A stretch of 32,241 bases of DNA from Euryarchaeota archaeon UBA89 (GTDB lineage: Archaea; Thermoplasmatota; Poseidoniia; Poseidoniales; Thalassarchaeaceae). The DNA lies in assembly GCA_002495525.1 (NCBI GenBank), contig DAFS01000053.1:1-32241 (forward strand), written 5' to 3'. Each line of letters begins with the position of its first letter. The first letter of the stretch is position 1. Position numbers and translations under genes: made by a program. Below are positions 1 through 8,825 of this stretch, piece by piece. The notes below the pieces were generated by a model. It saw only the letters and a program-made list of their open reading frames with translations. It was not told where the DNA came from and ran no database searches.

Positions 1-1589
1 TAGATTCTGTAAGTAAGATAGATTGCCACAGAGGTAAAGGAATCAGACATCGAGCATTCAGTGTATTAATTTTTGACTCAGAAAATAGACTGTTAATGCA
101 GCAAAGATCAATAGAAAAAATTACATTCCCTGGAATCTGGGCTAACAGTTGTTGTAGTCATCCATTAGATATTGAAAATGAGAATGGAGATGAAATTGAA
201 GGGGTTATTCATGCCAGCAAAAGGAAGATGTTCCAAGAGTTAGGTATTCCCGAAGAAGTTTCATCCGGTTGGGATTACAATCACATAGGTAGATTTGAGT
301 ATAGTTGTAGATGGAATGATGAATGGATTGAGCATGAGATCGACCATGTTATTGTTGTGAGAGCCAGTCCTGAATTATCAATTAACGAAAATGAAATAAT
401 GGATACAAGATGGTTGACACATCAAGAAATAAATCAAATGCTAGAAGGTGAAAATGAATGGAAGAATTCTATTATCGCACCATGGTTTAGAATGATTTGG
501 AAACATTTCATTGACCCGCATTATCCAAATATGGAAGCATTGACTAAAACTAAAATTTCTAAGATTATTAATTGTGGTAGGTTATCAATTAATTCAAAAT
601 CTGATGGTATGGAATTAAAATCGGCCCTAGGGAAACACAAAATTGTAGTTGAAAAAGAGATAATGAAATCATTGGATAAAATAAGGCAAGAAAGATTACA
701 CGGTGCCATGACTCATCTTTTCGCAGGAGGGGGAAAAAGATTCAGAGCTATCTTACCTCGGTTGGTAGGTGAGGCTACTGGAAGTGCACATAAAGGACAT
801 TATACTCTTGGTTCAAGTATAGAAATCATACACAACTTCACATTAGTTCATGACGACATCATGGATCAAGACCCTATAAGAAGAGGGTTGAATGCTGTAC
901 ATGTAGAATATGATGATGCAACCGCAATAAATGCTGGAGATGCAATGCTTGCGGTTGGGTTTGAAATCTTAGCAGATTCAGATGATATTAGTCCTGAAAA
1001 TCTTAAATTTCTTGTTCAATCGATCGGAGAGATGGTTAGGAGAGTGGCAGAGGGGCAACAGGAAGATTTTGACTTCGAACAAAGAGATTATGTTAGTGAG
1101 CAGGAATATATTGCTATGATAGCAGGTAAGACGAGTGCAATGTTCGAAACCTGTGCAGAGACTGGTGCTAAGCTAGCAGGAGCAGATTCTAAAACGGTTG
1201 AAAATATGGCTGATTGGGGACTTAAATTAGGATTATGCTTCCAATTGATGGATGATTTAATTGATATTACTGGTGACACGGAAACACTCGGAAAACCTGC
1301 TGGTTCAGATGTATTACAGGGCAAAAAGACACTTATTGCGATTCATGCATTGGATAGTGGGAATGATTTACCCACATTCTCGAAAGTGTACGGGAAGGGT
1401 GAGTGTACAGATGAAGACTTAGCAAAGGCTGTAGATGAATTAAGAAAAAATGGTTCAATAGATTATGCTATGGATAGAGCCATGAGGTATCACTCAGAAG
1501 CACATAGTATTCTGGATGGCTTAGAATCATCTCATGCCTTAGAAGTTCTTAGACAACTTACAGATATGCAATTAACAAGAATTAATTAA
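1..1589 (+). CDS. Type 1 isopentenyl-diphosphate delta-isomerase fused to geranylgeranyl diphosphate synthase (5'-truncated by window)
   Basis: The reading frame is open to the left edge, with its first full codon at base 3, so the gene starts outside the window. The N-terminal part is a NUDIX-fold IDI-1: an HRAFSV motif, the active-site stretch NSCCSHP (Cys codons at 150-155) and the EHEID metal/catalytic Glu segment are visible. After a linker near bases 530-620 follows a trans-prenyltransferase with GGGKRFRA, the first aspartate-rich motif HDDIMD (about 852-866) and the second LMDDLID (about 1251-1265). Together these would convert IPP to DMAPP and then condense them to GGPP for ether lipids. 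No stop or frameshift separates the domains. Archaea more often carry the unrelated type 2 IDI. The last codons overlap the convergent FAH gene. Product chain length (C15, C20 or C25) cannot be read directly. Confidence 0.93.
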   Translation, partial: DSVSKIDCHRGKGIRHRAFSVLIFDSENRLLMQQRSIEKITFPGIWANSCCSHPLDIENENGDEIEGVIHASKRKMFQELGIPEEVSSGWDYNHIGRFEYSCRWNDEWIEHEIDHVIVVRASPELSINENEIMDTRWLTHQEINQMLEGENEWKNSIIAPWFRMIWKHFIDPHYPNMEALTKTKISKIINCGRLSINSKSDGMELKSALGKHKIVVEKEIMKSLDKIRQERLHGAMTHLFAGGGKRFRAILPRLVGEATGSAHKGHYTLGSSIEIIHNFTLVHDDIMDQDPIRRGLNAVHVEYDDATAINAGDAMLAVGFEILADSDDISPENLKFLVQSIGEMVRRVAEGQQEDFDFEQRDYVSEQEYIAMIAGKTSAMFETCAETGAKLAGADSKTVENMADWGLKLGLCFQLMDDLIDITGDTETLGKPAGSDVLQGKKTLIAIHALDSGNDLPTFSKVYGKGECTDEDLAKAVDELRKNGSIDYAMDRAMRYHSEAHSILDGLESSHALEVLRQLTDMQLTRIN

Positions 1590-1590
1590 T
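1581..1590. other. Palindromic shared 3' end of two convergent genes
   Basis: ATTAATTAAT is its own reverse complement and encodes Ile-Asn-stop on both strands. It closes the IDI-GGPPS gene and the FAH-family gene with the same last two residues. Confidence 0.9.
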
Positions 1591-2190
1591 GCAGATTGCA
1601 TCTAATTTACTAACTATAATTCCGTCATTATTTTTCATACAAGCATTAACTCTGTCACCTATTTTCAAAGGCCCAACTCCCTTCGGCGTCCCAGTCCAAA
1701 TATAGTCTCCAGGTGATAAATCATACCATCTTTTCAAATGAAATAGTAATGAATCAATATCATGAACCATCAGATTAGTTTTTGCAGATTGCCTTAATTC
1801 ATCATTTACAGACAAAGAAATCTCCTTGGTTTTTTCATCCCAAGATGTCCATGTCCCCAGAACTGCTGAACCCTTGAAGGATTTACCTTCAGTCCACGGC
1901 CATCCCTTTTCTTTTGCTAATACTTGGTGGGTACGGTTGGTAGTATCACAGCCGACACACATTGATTCTGGAAGTAGATTTTCTCCTAATTTAATTACAA
2001 GTTCAACTTCATGGTCTATGTGGTCATTATCATCCATCAATTTAATTACATTTTTACCATTGTTATCCGAAAATATATGTGATGACTCTGGCATGATAAA
2101 AAATCTAGGATAATCTGTAGTCTCACCACCAATTTCTTCTGCATGTGCGACATAATTCCTAAAGCAAGCCCAACCAACTGACATAATCAT
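1582..2190 (-). CDS. Fumarylacetoacetate hydrolase (FAH) family protein
   Basis: A 202-residue protein of the FAH superfamily, which acts on 2-oxo acids (acylpyruvate hydrolase, oxaloacetate decarboxylase or 2-keto-4-pentenoate hydratase activities). The metal-binding EVELVIKLG segment, the central GCDTTNRTHQ region and the C-terminal WTGTPKGVGPL loop are family hallmarks. The length suits the small FAHD1-like class without an extra N-terminal domain. The start could be the ATG at 2190 or the one two codons on at 2184; upstream AGGGATGA is only a weak Shine-Dalgarno. It is divergent from dnaJ and overlaps the IDI-GGPPS gene tail to tail. The substrate cannot be deduced here. Confidence 0.85.
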   Translation of the reverse strand: MIMSVGWACFRNYVAHAEEIGGETTDYPRFFIMPESSHIFSDNNGKNVIKLMDDNDHIDHEVELVIKLGENLLPESMCVGCDTTNRTHQVLAKEKGWPWTEGKSFKGSAVLGTWTSWDEKTKEISLSVNDELRQSAKTNLMVHDIDSLLFHLKRWYDLSPGDYIWTGTPKGVGPLKIGDRVNACMKNNDGIIVSKLDAICIN

Positions 2191-2274
2191 CCCTAAGTGC
2201 CAGGGGTCTTGACTGCATCGATTGATGCTAAGAAATCAATAGGGTTGAAATTATATGAACCTTTAGTGGTAATC

Positions 2275-3234
2275 ATGGACGATAACCCGTATACCATCTT
2301 AGGCGTTACTAAAGATGCTACGGACGCAGAAATAAAAAGAGTTTATAGAAAATTAGCTAGACAATATCATCCAGATAGAAATCCAAATGATGCTGCTGCA
2401 GAAGAGAAATTCAAGTCAATACAATCAGCCTATGATAAGATAGGAACAAAAGATTCTAGGAAAGAGTATGACAATAGAGATCGTATGAATGATATGTTTG
2501 GGAATGGGAGCCCATTCTCAGGCTTTGGAGGAGGTTTCTCAGGAGGTGTTGACATAGGAGATATGTTCTCACAATTTGTTGGTGGAAGAGGGAGAACACA
2601 AAGCTCTGTAAATCAAAATAGAGAAAGAAAAAATAGTTCAAATGATGAAATAAAAAAAGGCAGTGATATTGAATCCGCATTAGATATTTCTTTGGAAGAT
2701 GCTGTGAAGGGTGCTGATATTAAATTTAATCATAGAAGGCTTAAGATTTGTAAAAAATGTAAAGGAACAACATTTGGTACAACAAAGGGATGTTCTGAGT
2801 GTAATGCATTAGGAATTACAACTAGAGAATCAACAATTACTGTTAAAGTGCCCCCTGGAGCAGTACAAGGGCAGCAATTAAGATTGAAAAGAATGGGTAA
2901 TGAACATCCCAAAGGAGAACCAGGAGACTTGATAATTAATATTAGACTGGATGCAGAAGAGGGAAGGAGATGGGAAAATGGAAGACTAATACAAGAAGCA
3001 CCAATCAGTTACAGTACATTAATTCTTGGTGGCAAGATTCAAATTAGAACTCCTTCTAATAAAAGAATACAGATTGATATTCCTGCGAATAGCAAAATCG
3101 GTGACAGGAGAAGATTGAACGGCCATGGGCATGATGGTGGACCTTTAGATATTGAATTTACAATTAAAGAACCAGAAAAATTAACTAAAGAACAGATTCA
3201 GGCTTTGAAAAAATTAAAAGAAACTGGGTTATGA
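2275..3234 (+). CDS. DnaJ-like co-chaperone with reduced zinc domain
   Basis: About 319 residues from the ATG at 2275, which begins exactly at the J domain (MDDNPYTILGV). An upstream in-frame ATG at 2197 would add 26 unconserved residues. The J domain has HPD at residues 32-34 and would stimulate an Hsp70 ATPase. A Gly/Phe-rich stretch follows, then only two Cys pairs (C159/C162 and C173/C176), where canonical DnaJ has four CxxCxGxG repeats. The substrate-binding beta domains (VKVPPGAVQGQQLRLKRMG) and a C-terminal extension follow. One zinc site instead of two is therefore expected. No dnaK or grpE lies nearby. A TTATAT element at 2251-2256 is a possible promoter but sits rather close to the start. 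Confidence 0.9.
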   Translation: MDDNPYTILGVTKDATDAEIKRVYRKLARQYHPDRNPNDAAAEEKFKSIQSAYDKIGTKDSRKEYDNRDRMNDMFGNGSPFSGFGGGFSGGVDIGDMFSQFVGGRGRTQSSVNQNRERKNSSNDEIKKGSDIESALDISLEDAVKGADIKFNHRRLKICKKCKGTTFGTTKGCSECNALGITTRESTITVKVPPGAVQGQQLRLKRMGNEHPKGEPGDLIINIRLDAEEGRRWENGRLIQEAPISYSTLILGGKIQIRTPSNKRIQIDIPANSKIGDRRRLNGHGHDGGPLDIEFTIKEPEKLTKEQIQALKKLKETGL

Positions 3235-3277
3235 ATAATTACAATGAATCATATATGAGATTAGCCATGATACATAT

Positions 3278-6200
3278 ATGAGAGACTTCAGGAAAGTTGC
3301 AAAAATACTAATTCCTGAGAGAAAAAAAGTGCATTTAGCCGTTTTCATTCTATCACTGTTGATGATACCAGGATTCACAGCCACGTTGACTCCAATTGAT
3401 ATTGAGTCATATAATTTAGAATCACCTGAACTAGAAGCAGCAGAAGTAATGAGGGAAGAATTTTCAGGTGCAGGTAATATCTGGGGATTTGGTTTATTTG
3501 TGAAAGACTCTCAATATTTTGGCGATTCCCCCTCTGAAATTCATCAAATTGATGATTTCTCAGGAGTTAATACAGGTCAAGATGAACCCTTAGGGGGAAT
3601 TCTCAATCTCTCAGTTTTGAGAGAAATTGACGATAAGGCGAAATTCTTATCCGAACATGAAATCTCAGAATACTACCTCTCTTTCGCATCAGAAATTTCT
3701 GGAAAGCCAATAGTTGGTGTACTAGATTTGGCCACAGAATTCAGAGTATTTATGTCAGATCAATCTCTTTTAACTAAACCGCAGTTTAATCCGGAAACAT
3801 TGAGAATGGAAGAAGCACCTACAAATTGGTCTGATTGTGGAGTTTTAGAATGTTTAACATTTGATGATGAAAATATTACACAAGACCACATAGACTTGGC
3901 AGCACATAGAATGGCTAACAATAGTAAAGGAGCGTTTCTGAGATTTCTATCTATAGATAGAGCATTTATTCAGGATAACAGTAGCACATTAGTCGGTCCG
4001 ATTGGAGGTATGTTGAGTGAGAATGGAACAATCGAATCAGATTCTTGGGGATATGGAAGATGGTCAGCATCTTCTGCATGGCTAATACTTAATCTAGATA
4101 GGCAAACAATGCAAAATGAAGGTTGGACCTTTACTTGGATGAATGCTAGTAATGAGTGGGGATATGATTTAGAAGGTGTGGAACTTTCTACGGATCCAAT
4201 TAGATACACGATAGAAGAGTGTAAAGAAAAAGAGGAAAAAAATCAACCATTGTGTTCTGTAGAATGGCTATATCTTTCCATTGAAGAAGACCTAAGAGAG
4301 CAGGATAATTTAGTTGCATCAATTCTATTAGGTGAAGGGCCAAATGTCGAAGTAAATAGAGAACTACTATCTAGTGCATATCTAATTATCTTAATGTCAA
4401 TTGTAGTAGTAATTTTACTATGGCTTAGTTTAAGAAGAATTTCTGATGTTTTCATTGTTTGTACTGGATTAATACTTTCATTATTATGGATGCAAGGACT
4501 TATTGGATGGAGTATAATCTTTGGTAACAAATACGGTTTAGAAATTATTTTCAGGTCACAGTTTTCTAATTTATTACCGATACTGATTCTGGCTTTAGGA
4601 ATTGACGATAGCCTTCATGCATTACACAGATACAAGGAAGAAAGAAAAAATGGGAAATCAAGTAACGAGTCCGCAGAAGAATCGATTTCTCGTGTAGGCA
4701 GAGCTATTCTCTTAACCTCAACTACTACAATAGTTGCTTTCTTAGCCAATCTTACATCGAATATTGCTGCATTAAGATCTTTTGGAATAGAGGCAGGTTT
4801 GGGAGTGGCCTCCGCTTTTCTGTTAACTGGACTTTGGGTACCCCTGGTCAGATTAGATGTAGATCTGTGGCTGGATAAAAGAGGGAAATTAGTAAATGAT
4901 GCTGAAGAACAAATACATATTATTCCCAAACAATGGTTAGTAAATTTAACCTCATTTTCAGCTAAAAAAGGCATTTCAGTAGCAATAATTGCTGTTTTAG
5001 TTACAATGATAGCAACGCCTCTAATGTATTCACTTGAAGGTGATTTTCAAATTGATGATTTCCTAGATGAAGATTCAGATTTCGCTCAAGGAGTATTCTT
5101 AGTTAATCAAAGATTTATGGATGGAGAACCAGGATATATACTGGTTGAAGGAGATATTGCAAATCCGAAGGTTATCGAAGCCATTGGAAAAACTAGAGAG
5201 AATATGAATTCTCATGATAGAGAATTAGATCCAGATCAGATTTCAAGGACGCCCTCAGGAGAAGTTGAGCTAATCGCACTAGATGAAATTTTAATTTTTG
5301 CTCAAGCTGCAATGTACGAAAATATTACTCCATTTGAAGAAGCAGGCTGGGACTCTGGAGAAGATGATGGAGGTCTTGATTGTGAAACAATAAGCTTACT
5401 ATATCCAGGTGTAGGGATAAGGAAAATTCCAGTCTTAGAAGATAGGGACTGCTTAGTATTCCTTTATGGTTTTATTTTGACTAGAGGCGTACCTGCTAGT
5501 GGAGGCTACCCTGCTTTACCGCCATCGATAACTTCAGAATATATTCAATCAAGTACGGTAATTGACTTTGAAAAACCATGGCTGGATAATTCAGGTAATA
5601 CACCAGAATATACTAGAATGACAATGAGGTTTGGTCTTTCGAATGCGGAACAATTTGCCAAGATTGGCCCAGCCTTAGATCAATTAATAGATGACATGCA
5701 ACCATTTCAGAACCTTTCATCTACAAATATTGTAGACAGAGGAGACTTGGAGTCGGCATTTACTTCAGATGAATACCCAGTTACATGGGCTATCCCTACA
5801 GGAGACCCTGTTACGAGGTTTGTAGCCGCAGATTCAATGCAAAATGAAATGCAATCCACTTTATTCTTGGGATTAGTGTTCTGTACGTTTACACTATGGT
5901 GGGGATTTAGAGATGAAGAAACTCTATCCGACAGATTGGAAATGATATCAAATAAGAAACTCACATATTCCGTAAAAACAGTTCTAGCGATGATATTCAC
6001 AGGAGGTATTATGACATACCTAGTTAGTGTAAATGCAGGTATTGCTTTTGCAAGTTTAACACTAATATTGAGTATTCTTTGGGGTATTTCTGGCTTTGGC
6101 ATAGCCGTTATTACAACTACACCAATTTTCATTGTTATAATTTGGTTATATGGATTAATCGAAGTTGCAGGTTATGGACTTAATATGGTTACAGTAGCAA

Positions 6201-6523
6201 TAGCCGCAATGTCATTAGGGGTAGGAATTGATTACGTAATCCATGTAGTAGAAAGATTCAGAGAAGAACAAGAAAATGGCCACGATACTATTACCTCAAT
6301 TGGGATAGTAGGAGGTGCTTCCGGCTTAGCATTGTTTGGATCAGCCTTGTCAGATATTGGAGGTTTCTTAGTCATCACTCAATCAAGTATGGGATTCTTT
6401 TCCACATTTGGATTATTTTGTGCTATAATGATTGGGCTTTCATTAATTGCCAGTATGATACTAGCGCCATCATTAATTGGAATTATCTACAATAATTCTA
6501 ATAAAACAAATAATCAATCTTGA
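3278..6523 (+). CDS. RND/MMPL-superfamily membrane protein (predicted exporter)
   Basis: A 1081-residue protein with the duplicated RND plan. There is one transmembrane helix near residues 18-38, a large polar extracytoplasmic domain to about residue 360, then a helix bundle with the motif ALGIDDSLHALHRY. A second helix-plus-domain half follows with the matching SLGVGIDYVIHVVERF near the end. These GxxxD(D/Y) helices are where proton-coupled RND and MMPL/sterol-sensing-like transporters carry their key acidic residues. The acidic extracytoplasmic loops (many Glu/Asp, several Cys) fit an archaeal marine surface protein. It stands alone, overlapping fusA tail to tail by 10 nt. The cargo is unknown; lipids or hydrophobic compounds are typical for MMPL relatives. 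Confidence 0.85.
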   Translation: MRDFRKVAKILIPERKKVHLAVFILSLLMIPGFTATLTPIDIESYNLESPELEAAEVMREEFSGAGNIWGFGLFVKDSQYFGDSPSEIHQIDDFSGVNTGQDEPLGGILNLSVLREIDDKAKFLSEHEISEYYLSFASEISGKPIVGVLDLATEFRVFMSDQSLLTKPQFNPETLRMEEAPTNWSDCGVLECLTFDDENITQDHIDLAAHRMANNSKGAFLRFLSIDRAFIQDNSSTLVGPIGGMLSENGTIESDSWGYGRWSASSAWLILNLDRQTMQNEGWTFTWMNASNEWGYDLEGVELSTDPIRYTIEECKEKEEKNQPLCSVEWLYLSIEEDLREQDNLVASILLGEGPNVEVNRELLSSAYLIILMSIVVVILLWLSLRRISDVFIVCTGLILSLLWMQGLIGWSIIFGNKYGLEIIFRSQFSNLLPILILALGIDDSLHALHRYKEERKNGKSSNESAEESISRVGRAILLTSTTTIVAFLANLTSNIAALRSFGIEAGLGVASAFLLTGLWVPLVRLDVDLWLDKRGKLVNDAEEQIHIIPKQWLVNLTSFSAKKGISVAIIAVLVTMIATPLMYSLEGDFQIDDFLDEDSDFAQGVFLVNQRFMDGEPGYILVEGDIANPKVIEAIGKTRENMNSHDRELDPDQISRTPSGEVELIALDEILIFAQAAMYENITPFEEAGWDSGEDDGGLDCETISLLYPGVGIRKIPVLEDRDCLVFLYGFILTRGVPASGGYPALPPSITSEYIQSSTVIDFEKPWLDNSGNTPEYTRMTMRFGLSNAEQFAKIGPALDQLIDDMQPFQNLSSTNIVDRGDLESAFTSDEYPVTWAIPTGDPVTRFVAADSMQNEMQSTLFLGLVFCTFTLWWGFRDEETLSDRLEMISNKKLTYSVKTVLAMIFTGGIMTYLVSVNAGIAFASLTLILSILWGISGFGIAVITTTPIFIVIIWLYGLIEVAGYGLNMVTVAIAAMSLGVGIDYVIHVVERFREEQENGHDTITSIGIVGGASGLALFGSALSDIGGFLVITQSSMGFFSTFGLFCAIMIGLSLIASMILAPSLIGIIYNNSNKTNNQS

Positions 6524-8721
6524 TAGTTATCTTCACCAGGAATTTCTTCTTTGAGGCCCTTTCGCTGCCTAATTTCTGCTGTAACCTTGTGGAATAATGC
6601 AGCGGGTAACTGTACGAAACCTGCATTTTCTGTATTCCAAACTGCTCTTCCTTGACTTGCGGCTCTAATATCATTTGAGAAACCAAAAGATTCTGCTACT
6701 GGCATCTTTCCAATTACACTGGCAGTTCCACCGTCTACAGGCATGTCTTCGATAATTCCTCTACGAGTGGTTAGCTCTCTAGTAACTCCACCAATAACAT
6801 CGTTAGGAGCATCAATTCGGATATTTTGCATTGGTTCAAAAATTACAGATCTAGCTCTTAGTACAGCACCCTTGACCGCATTACGGACTGCAGGGATTGT
6901 TTGAGCAGGGCCACGATGAATAGCGTCTTCGTGGAGTTTAGCATCGACTAATCTTACTAAAACACCCATTAGTGGTTCTTCAGCCGTTGGCCCTTTCTTA
7001 CAAACATCATTGAAACCTTCAATCATTAATTCTCTGGTTTCGTGAAGATTTTGAATACCTTTAGTATCATTTACGAAAACATTTGTAGCATTAATAGCAT
7101 AAATTTTCCTCATTAAATCTTTATCCATACCAAACTCTGCAAATTTATTACCTACTTCTTTAGCATCTTTTGTTCTAACTGGCCCATCTCCGAAGTGACC
7201 TTCTCTCAATGCGTTAATCACATCTTGTGGTAATGGCTCACATTCTATGTAGAATCTATTATGCCTGTTTGGAGATTTCCCTTCAAATGGCCTTCCTGAA
7301 TTATTACTTTCAATTGATTCACGATATACAACAATAGGTTCGCTGACCTTAACTTTGATATTTTGTTCTTCTTGCATACGGAAAATTGTGATTTCAAGAT
7401 GTAATTCTCCCATTCCTGCAAGAAGAGCCTCTCCTGTTTCTTGATTAGTAGTTACTTGTAATGATGCATCGGCTTTAGCTAATCCTCTCAAAGCATCAAT
7501 GAACTTTGGTAAGTCCTTCATAGATTTGGGCTCAACAGCAACAGTAACAACGGGTTCGGAGTAGTGCCTGATTGCTTCGAATGGCGTCGCTTCTGGATCT
7601 CGAGAGACAGTTACACCCGCTGCTGCACTTCTGACACCAGTCAATGCAGCAATATTCCCAGCAGAAACTTCTGGAACTTGTATTCTATCGCCGCCAACCA
7701 TCATGCTGACCTGTTGGACTCTCTCAGGTTTTGCAGCTCCAATTGCCCATACACTCTCGCCATGTTTAATCGAACCTGAATAAACACGTCCTACTGCGAC
7801 TTCTCCTGCATGAGGATCCATCCAAATCTTGGTAATCATCAATTGTAGTGGTCCATCAGGATTTGTTTCAAGCATTGATTTACCAACTTCAGATTCAAGA
7901 TCCCCTTGCCAGATATTTGGAATACGGTATTTCTGAGATACCAATGGAGAAGGTAATTGTTCTACAGCCATATCCAACAGAACCTGATGGACAGGAGCTT
8001 TCTTAGCTAATTCTTTTTGCTCGTCATTATGACAATGCTCAAAGATATCTTTGAAATTAAGACCAGATTTTGTCATATATGGTATTGACATTCCCCAGTT
8101 GTAATATGCTGAACCAAATGCAACAGTTCCTTTCTGGACAGAAACCTGCCACTCTTTTGCTAAATCGGCAGGAGCGAATGTAGCAATCAATTTGTTGACT
8201 TTAACGATGATTTTTTCGAATCGCTGCATCATCTCAGGACCATCAATCTGTAACTCATTGATTAATCGGTCAACCTTGTTAATGAAAAGTACTGGACGTA
8301 CTTTTTCTTTCAATGCCTGTCTAACAACAGTTTCTGTTTGAGGCATTGTCCCCTCAACTGCACAAGCCAATATAATACAACCATCTACTGCACGCATTGC
8401 TCTAGTGACATCTCCTCCAAAATCTACGTGTCCAGGAGTATCAATCAAATTAATCAAATAATCGTCACCATCAATCTCGTGAACCATCGATGCACTAGCA
8501 GCATTGATTGTAATTCCTCTTGCACTTTCTTGTTGATCGAAATCTAAAACACGAGATTTACCAGCTAAATCTTCAGACATCATACCTGCACCTGCAATCA
8601 GATTATCTGAGAGTGTTGTTTTACCATGGTCGATATGTGCCGCAATTGCAAGATTTCTGATTTTCTCTCTTACGTGCATTACTTCAGTTGCTCGCTTTAT
8701 GTTGTCTTCTTTACGACCCAT
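6514..8721 (-). CDS. fusA: Translation elongation factor 2 (aEF-2)
   Basis: A 735-residue GTPase that drives ribosomal translocation; the length is normal for archaeal EF-2. G1 is AHIDHGKTT (residues 28-36), switch I contains RGITINAA, G3 is DTPGHVDFGGDV and G4 is NKVDRL. The C-terminal domain IV carries LHEDAIHRGPAQ, with His602 (codon 6918-6916) at the position that is converted to diphthamide. A Shine-Dalgarno AAGGTGAT lies just before the ATG. It is the third gene of the str operon after rps12 and rps7, but the 104-nt spacer holds its own TATA-like box and a hairpin, so it may also be expressed separately. A diphthamide enzyme (dph6) is encoded about 9 kb away. Confidence 0.98.
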   Translation of the reverse strand: MGRKEDNIKRATEVMHVREKIRNLAIAAHIDHGKTTLSDNLIAGAGMMSEDLAGKSRVLDFDQQESARGITINAASASMVHEIDGDDYLINLIDTPGHVDFGGDVTRAMRAVDGCIILACAVEGTMPQTETVVRQALKEKVRPVLFINKVDRLINELQIDGPEMMQRFEKIIVKVNKLIATFAPADLAKEWQVSVQKGTVAFGSAYYNWGMSIPYMTKSGLNFKDIFEHCHNDEQKELAKKAPVHQVLLDMAVEQLPSPLVSQKYRIPNIWQGDLESEVGKSMLETNPDGPLQLMITKIWMDPHAGEVAVGRVYSGSIKHGESVWAIGAAKPERVQQVSMMVGGDRIQVPEVSAGNIAALTGVRSAAAGVTVSRDPEATPFEAIRHYSEPVVTVAVEPKSMKDLPKFIDALRGLAKADASLQVTTNQETGEALLAGMGELHLEITIFRMQEEQNIKVKVSEPIVVYRESIESNNSGRPFEGKSPNRHNRFYIECEPLPQDVINALREGHFGDGPVRTKDAKEVGNKFAEFGMDKDLMRKIYAINATNVFVNDTKGIQNLHETRELMIEGFNDVCKKGPTAEEPLMGVLVRLVDAKLHEDAIHRGPAQTIPAVRNAVKGAVLRARSVIFEPMQNIRIDAPNDVIGGVTRELTTRRGIIEDMPVDGGTASVIGKMPVAESFGFSNDIRAASQGRAVWNTENAGFVQLPAALFHKVTAEIRQRKGLKEEIPGEDNYQD

Positions 8722-8772
8722 ACAATCACCTTATGATGGTCTTCCGACTTAACTTCGGTTCATAAAGCCGAT

Positions 8773-8791
8773 TGTATCACTACGTGATACA
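8773..8791 (-). repeat. Inverted repeat (8-bp stem, 3-nt loop) in rps7-fusA spacer
   Basis: TGTATCAC and GTGATACA form a perfect 8-bp stem around TAC. A second, weaker stem (CCGA/TCGG, 7-nt loop) lies at about 8747-8761, nearer fusA. Possible roles are a 5' stabilising hairpin, an RNA processing site or a protein-binding operator between ribosomal protein and EF-2 expression. Confidence 0.7.
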
Positions 8792-8810
8792 GTTCGTTAC
8801 TTACAGCTTC

Positions 8811-8820
8811 TAAAATATAC
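8811..8820 (-). promoter_or_regulatory. Possible internal TATA box before fusA
   Basis: GTATATTTTA on the minus strand lies in the rps7-fusA spacer. A start site about 25-30 nt on would fall near 8791, the first base of the hairpin at 8773-8791. The fusA leader would then be about 70 nt and begin with that hairpin. Confidence 0.45.
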
Positions 8821-8825
8821 GAAAA

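Noticed and set aside
2197..2274. N-terminal extension of the DnaJ-like protein
   Set aside because: The 26 residues precede the J domain, are unlike any DnaJ start, and ATG 2275 begins at the conserved fold.
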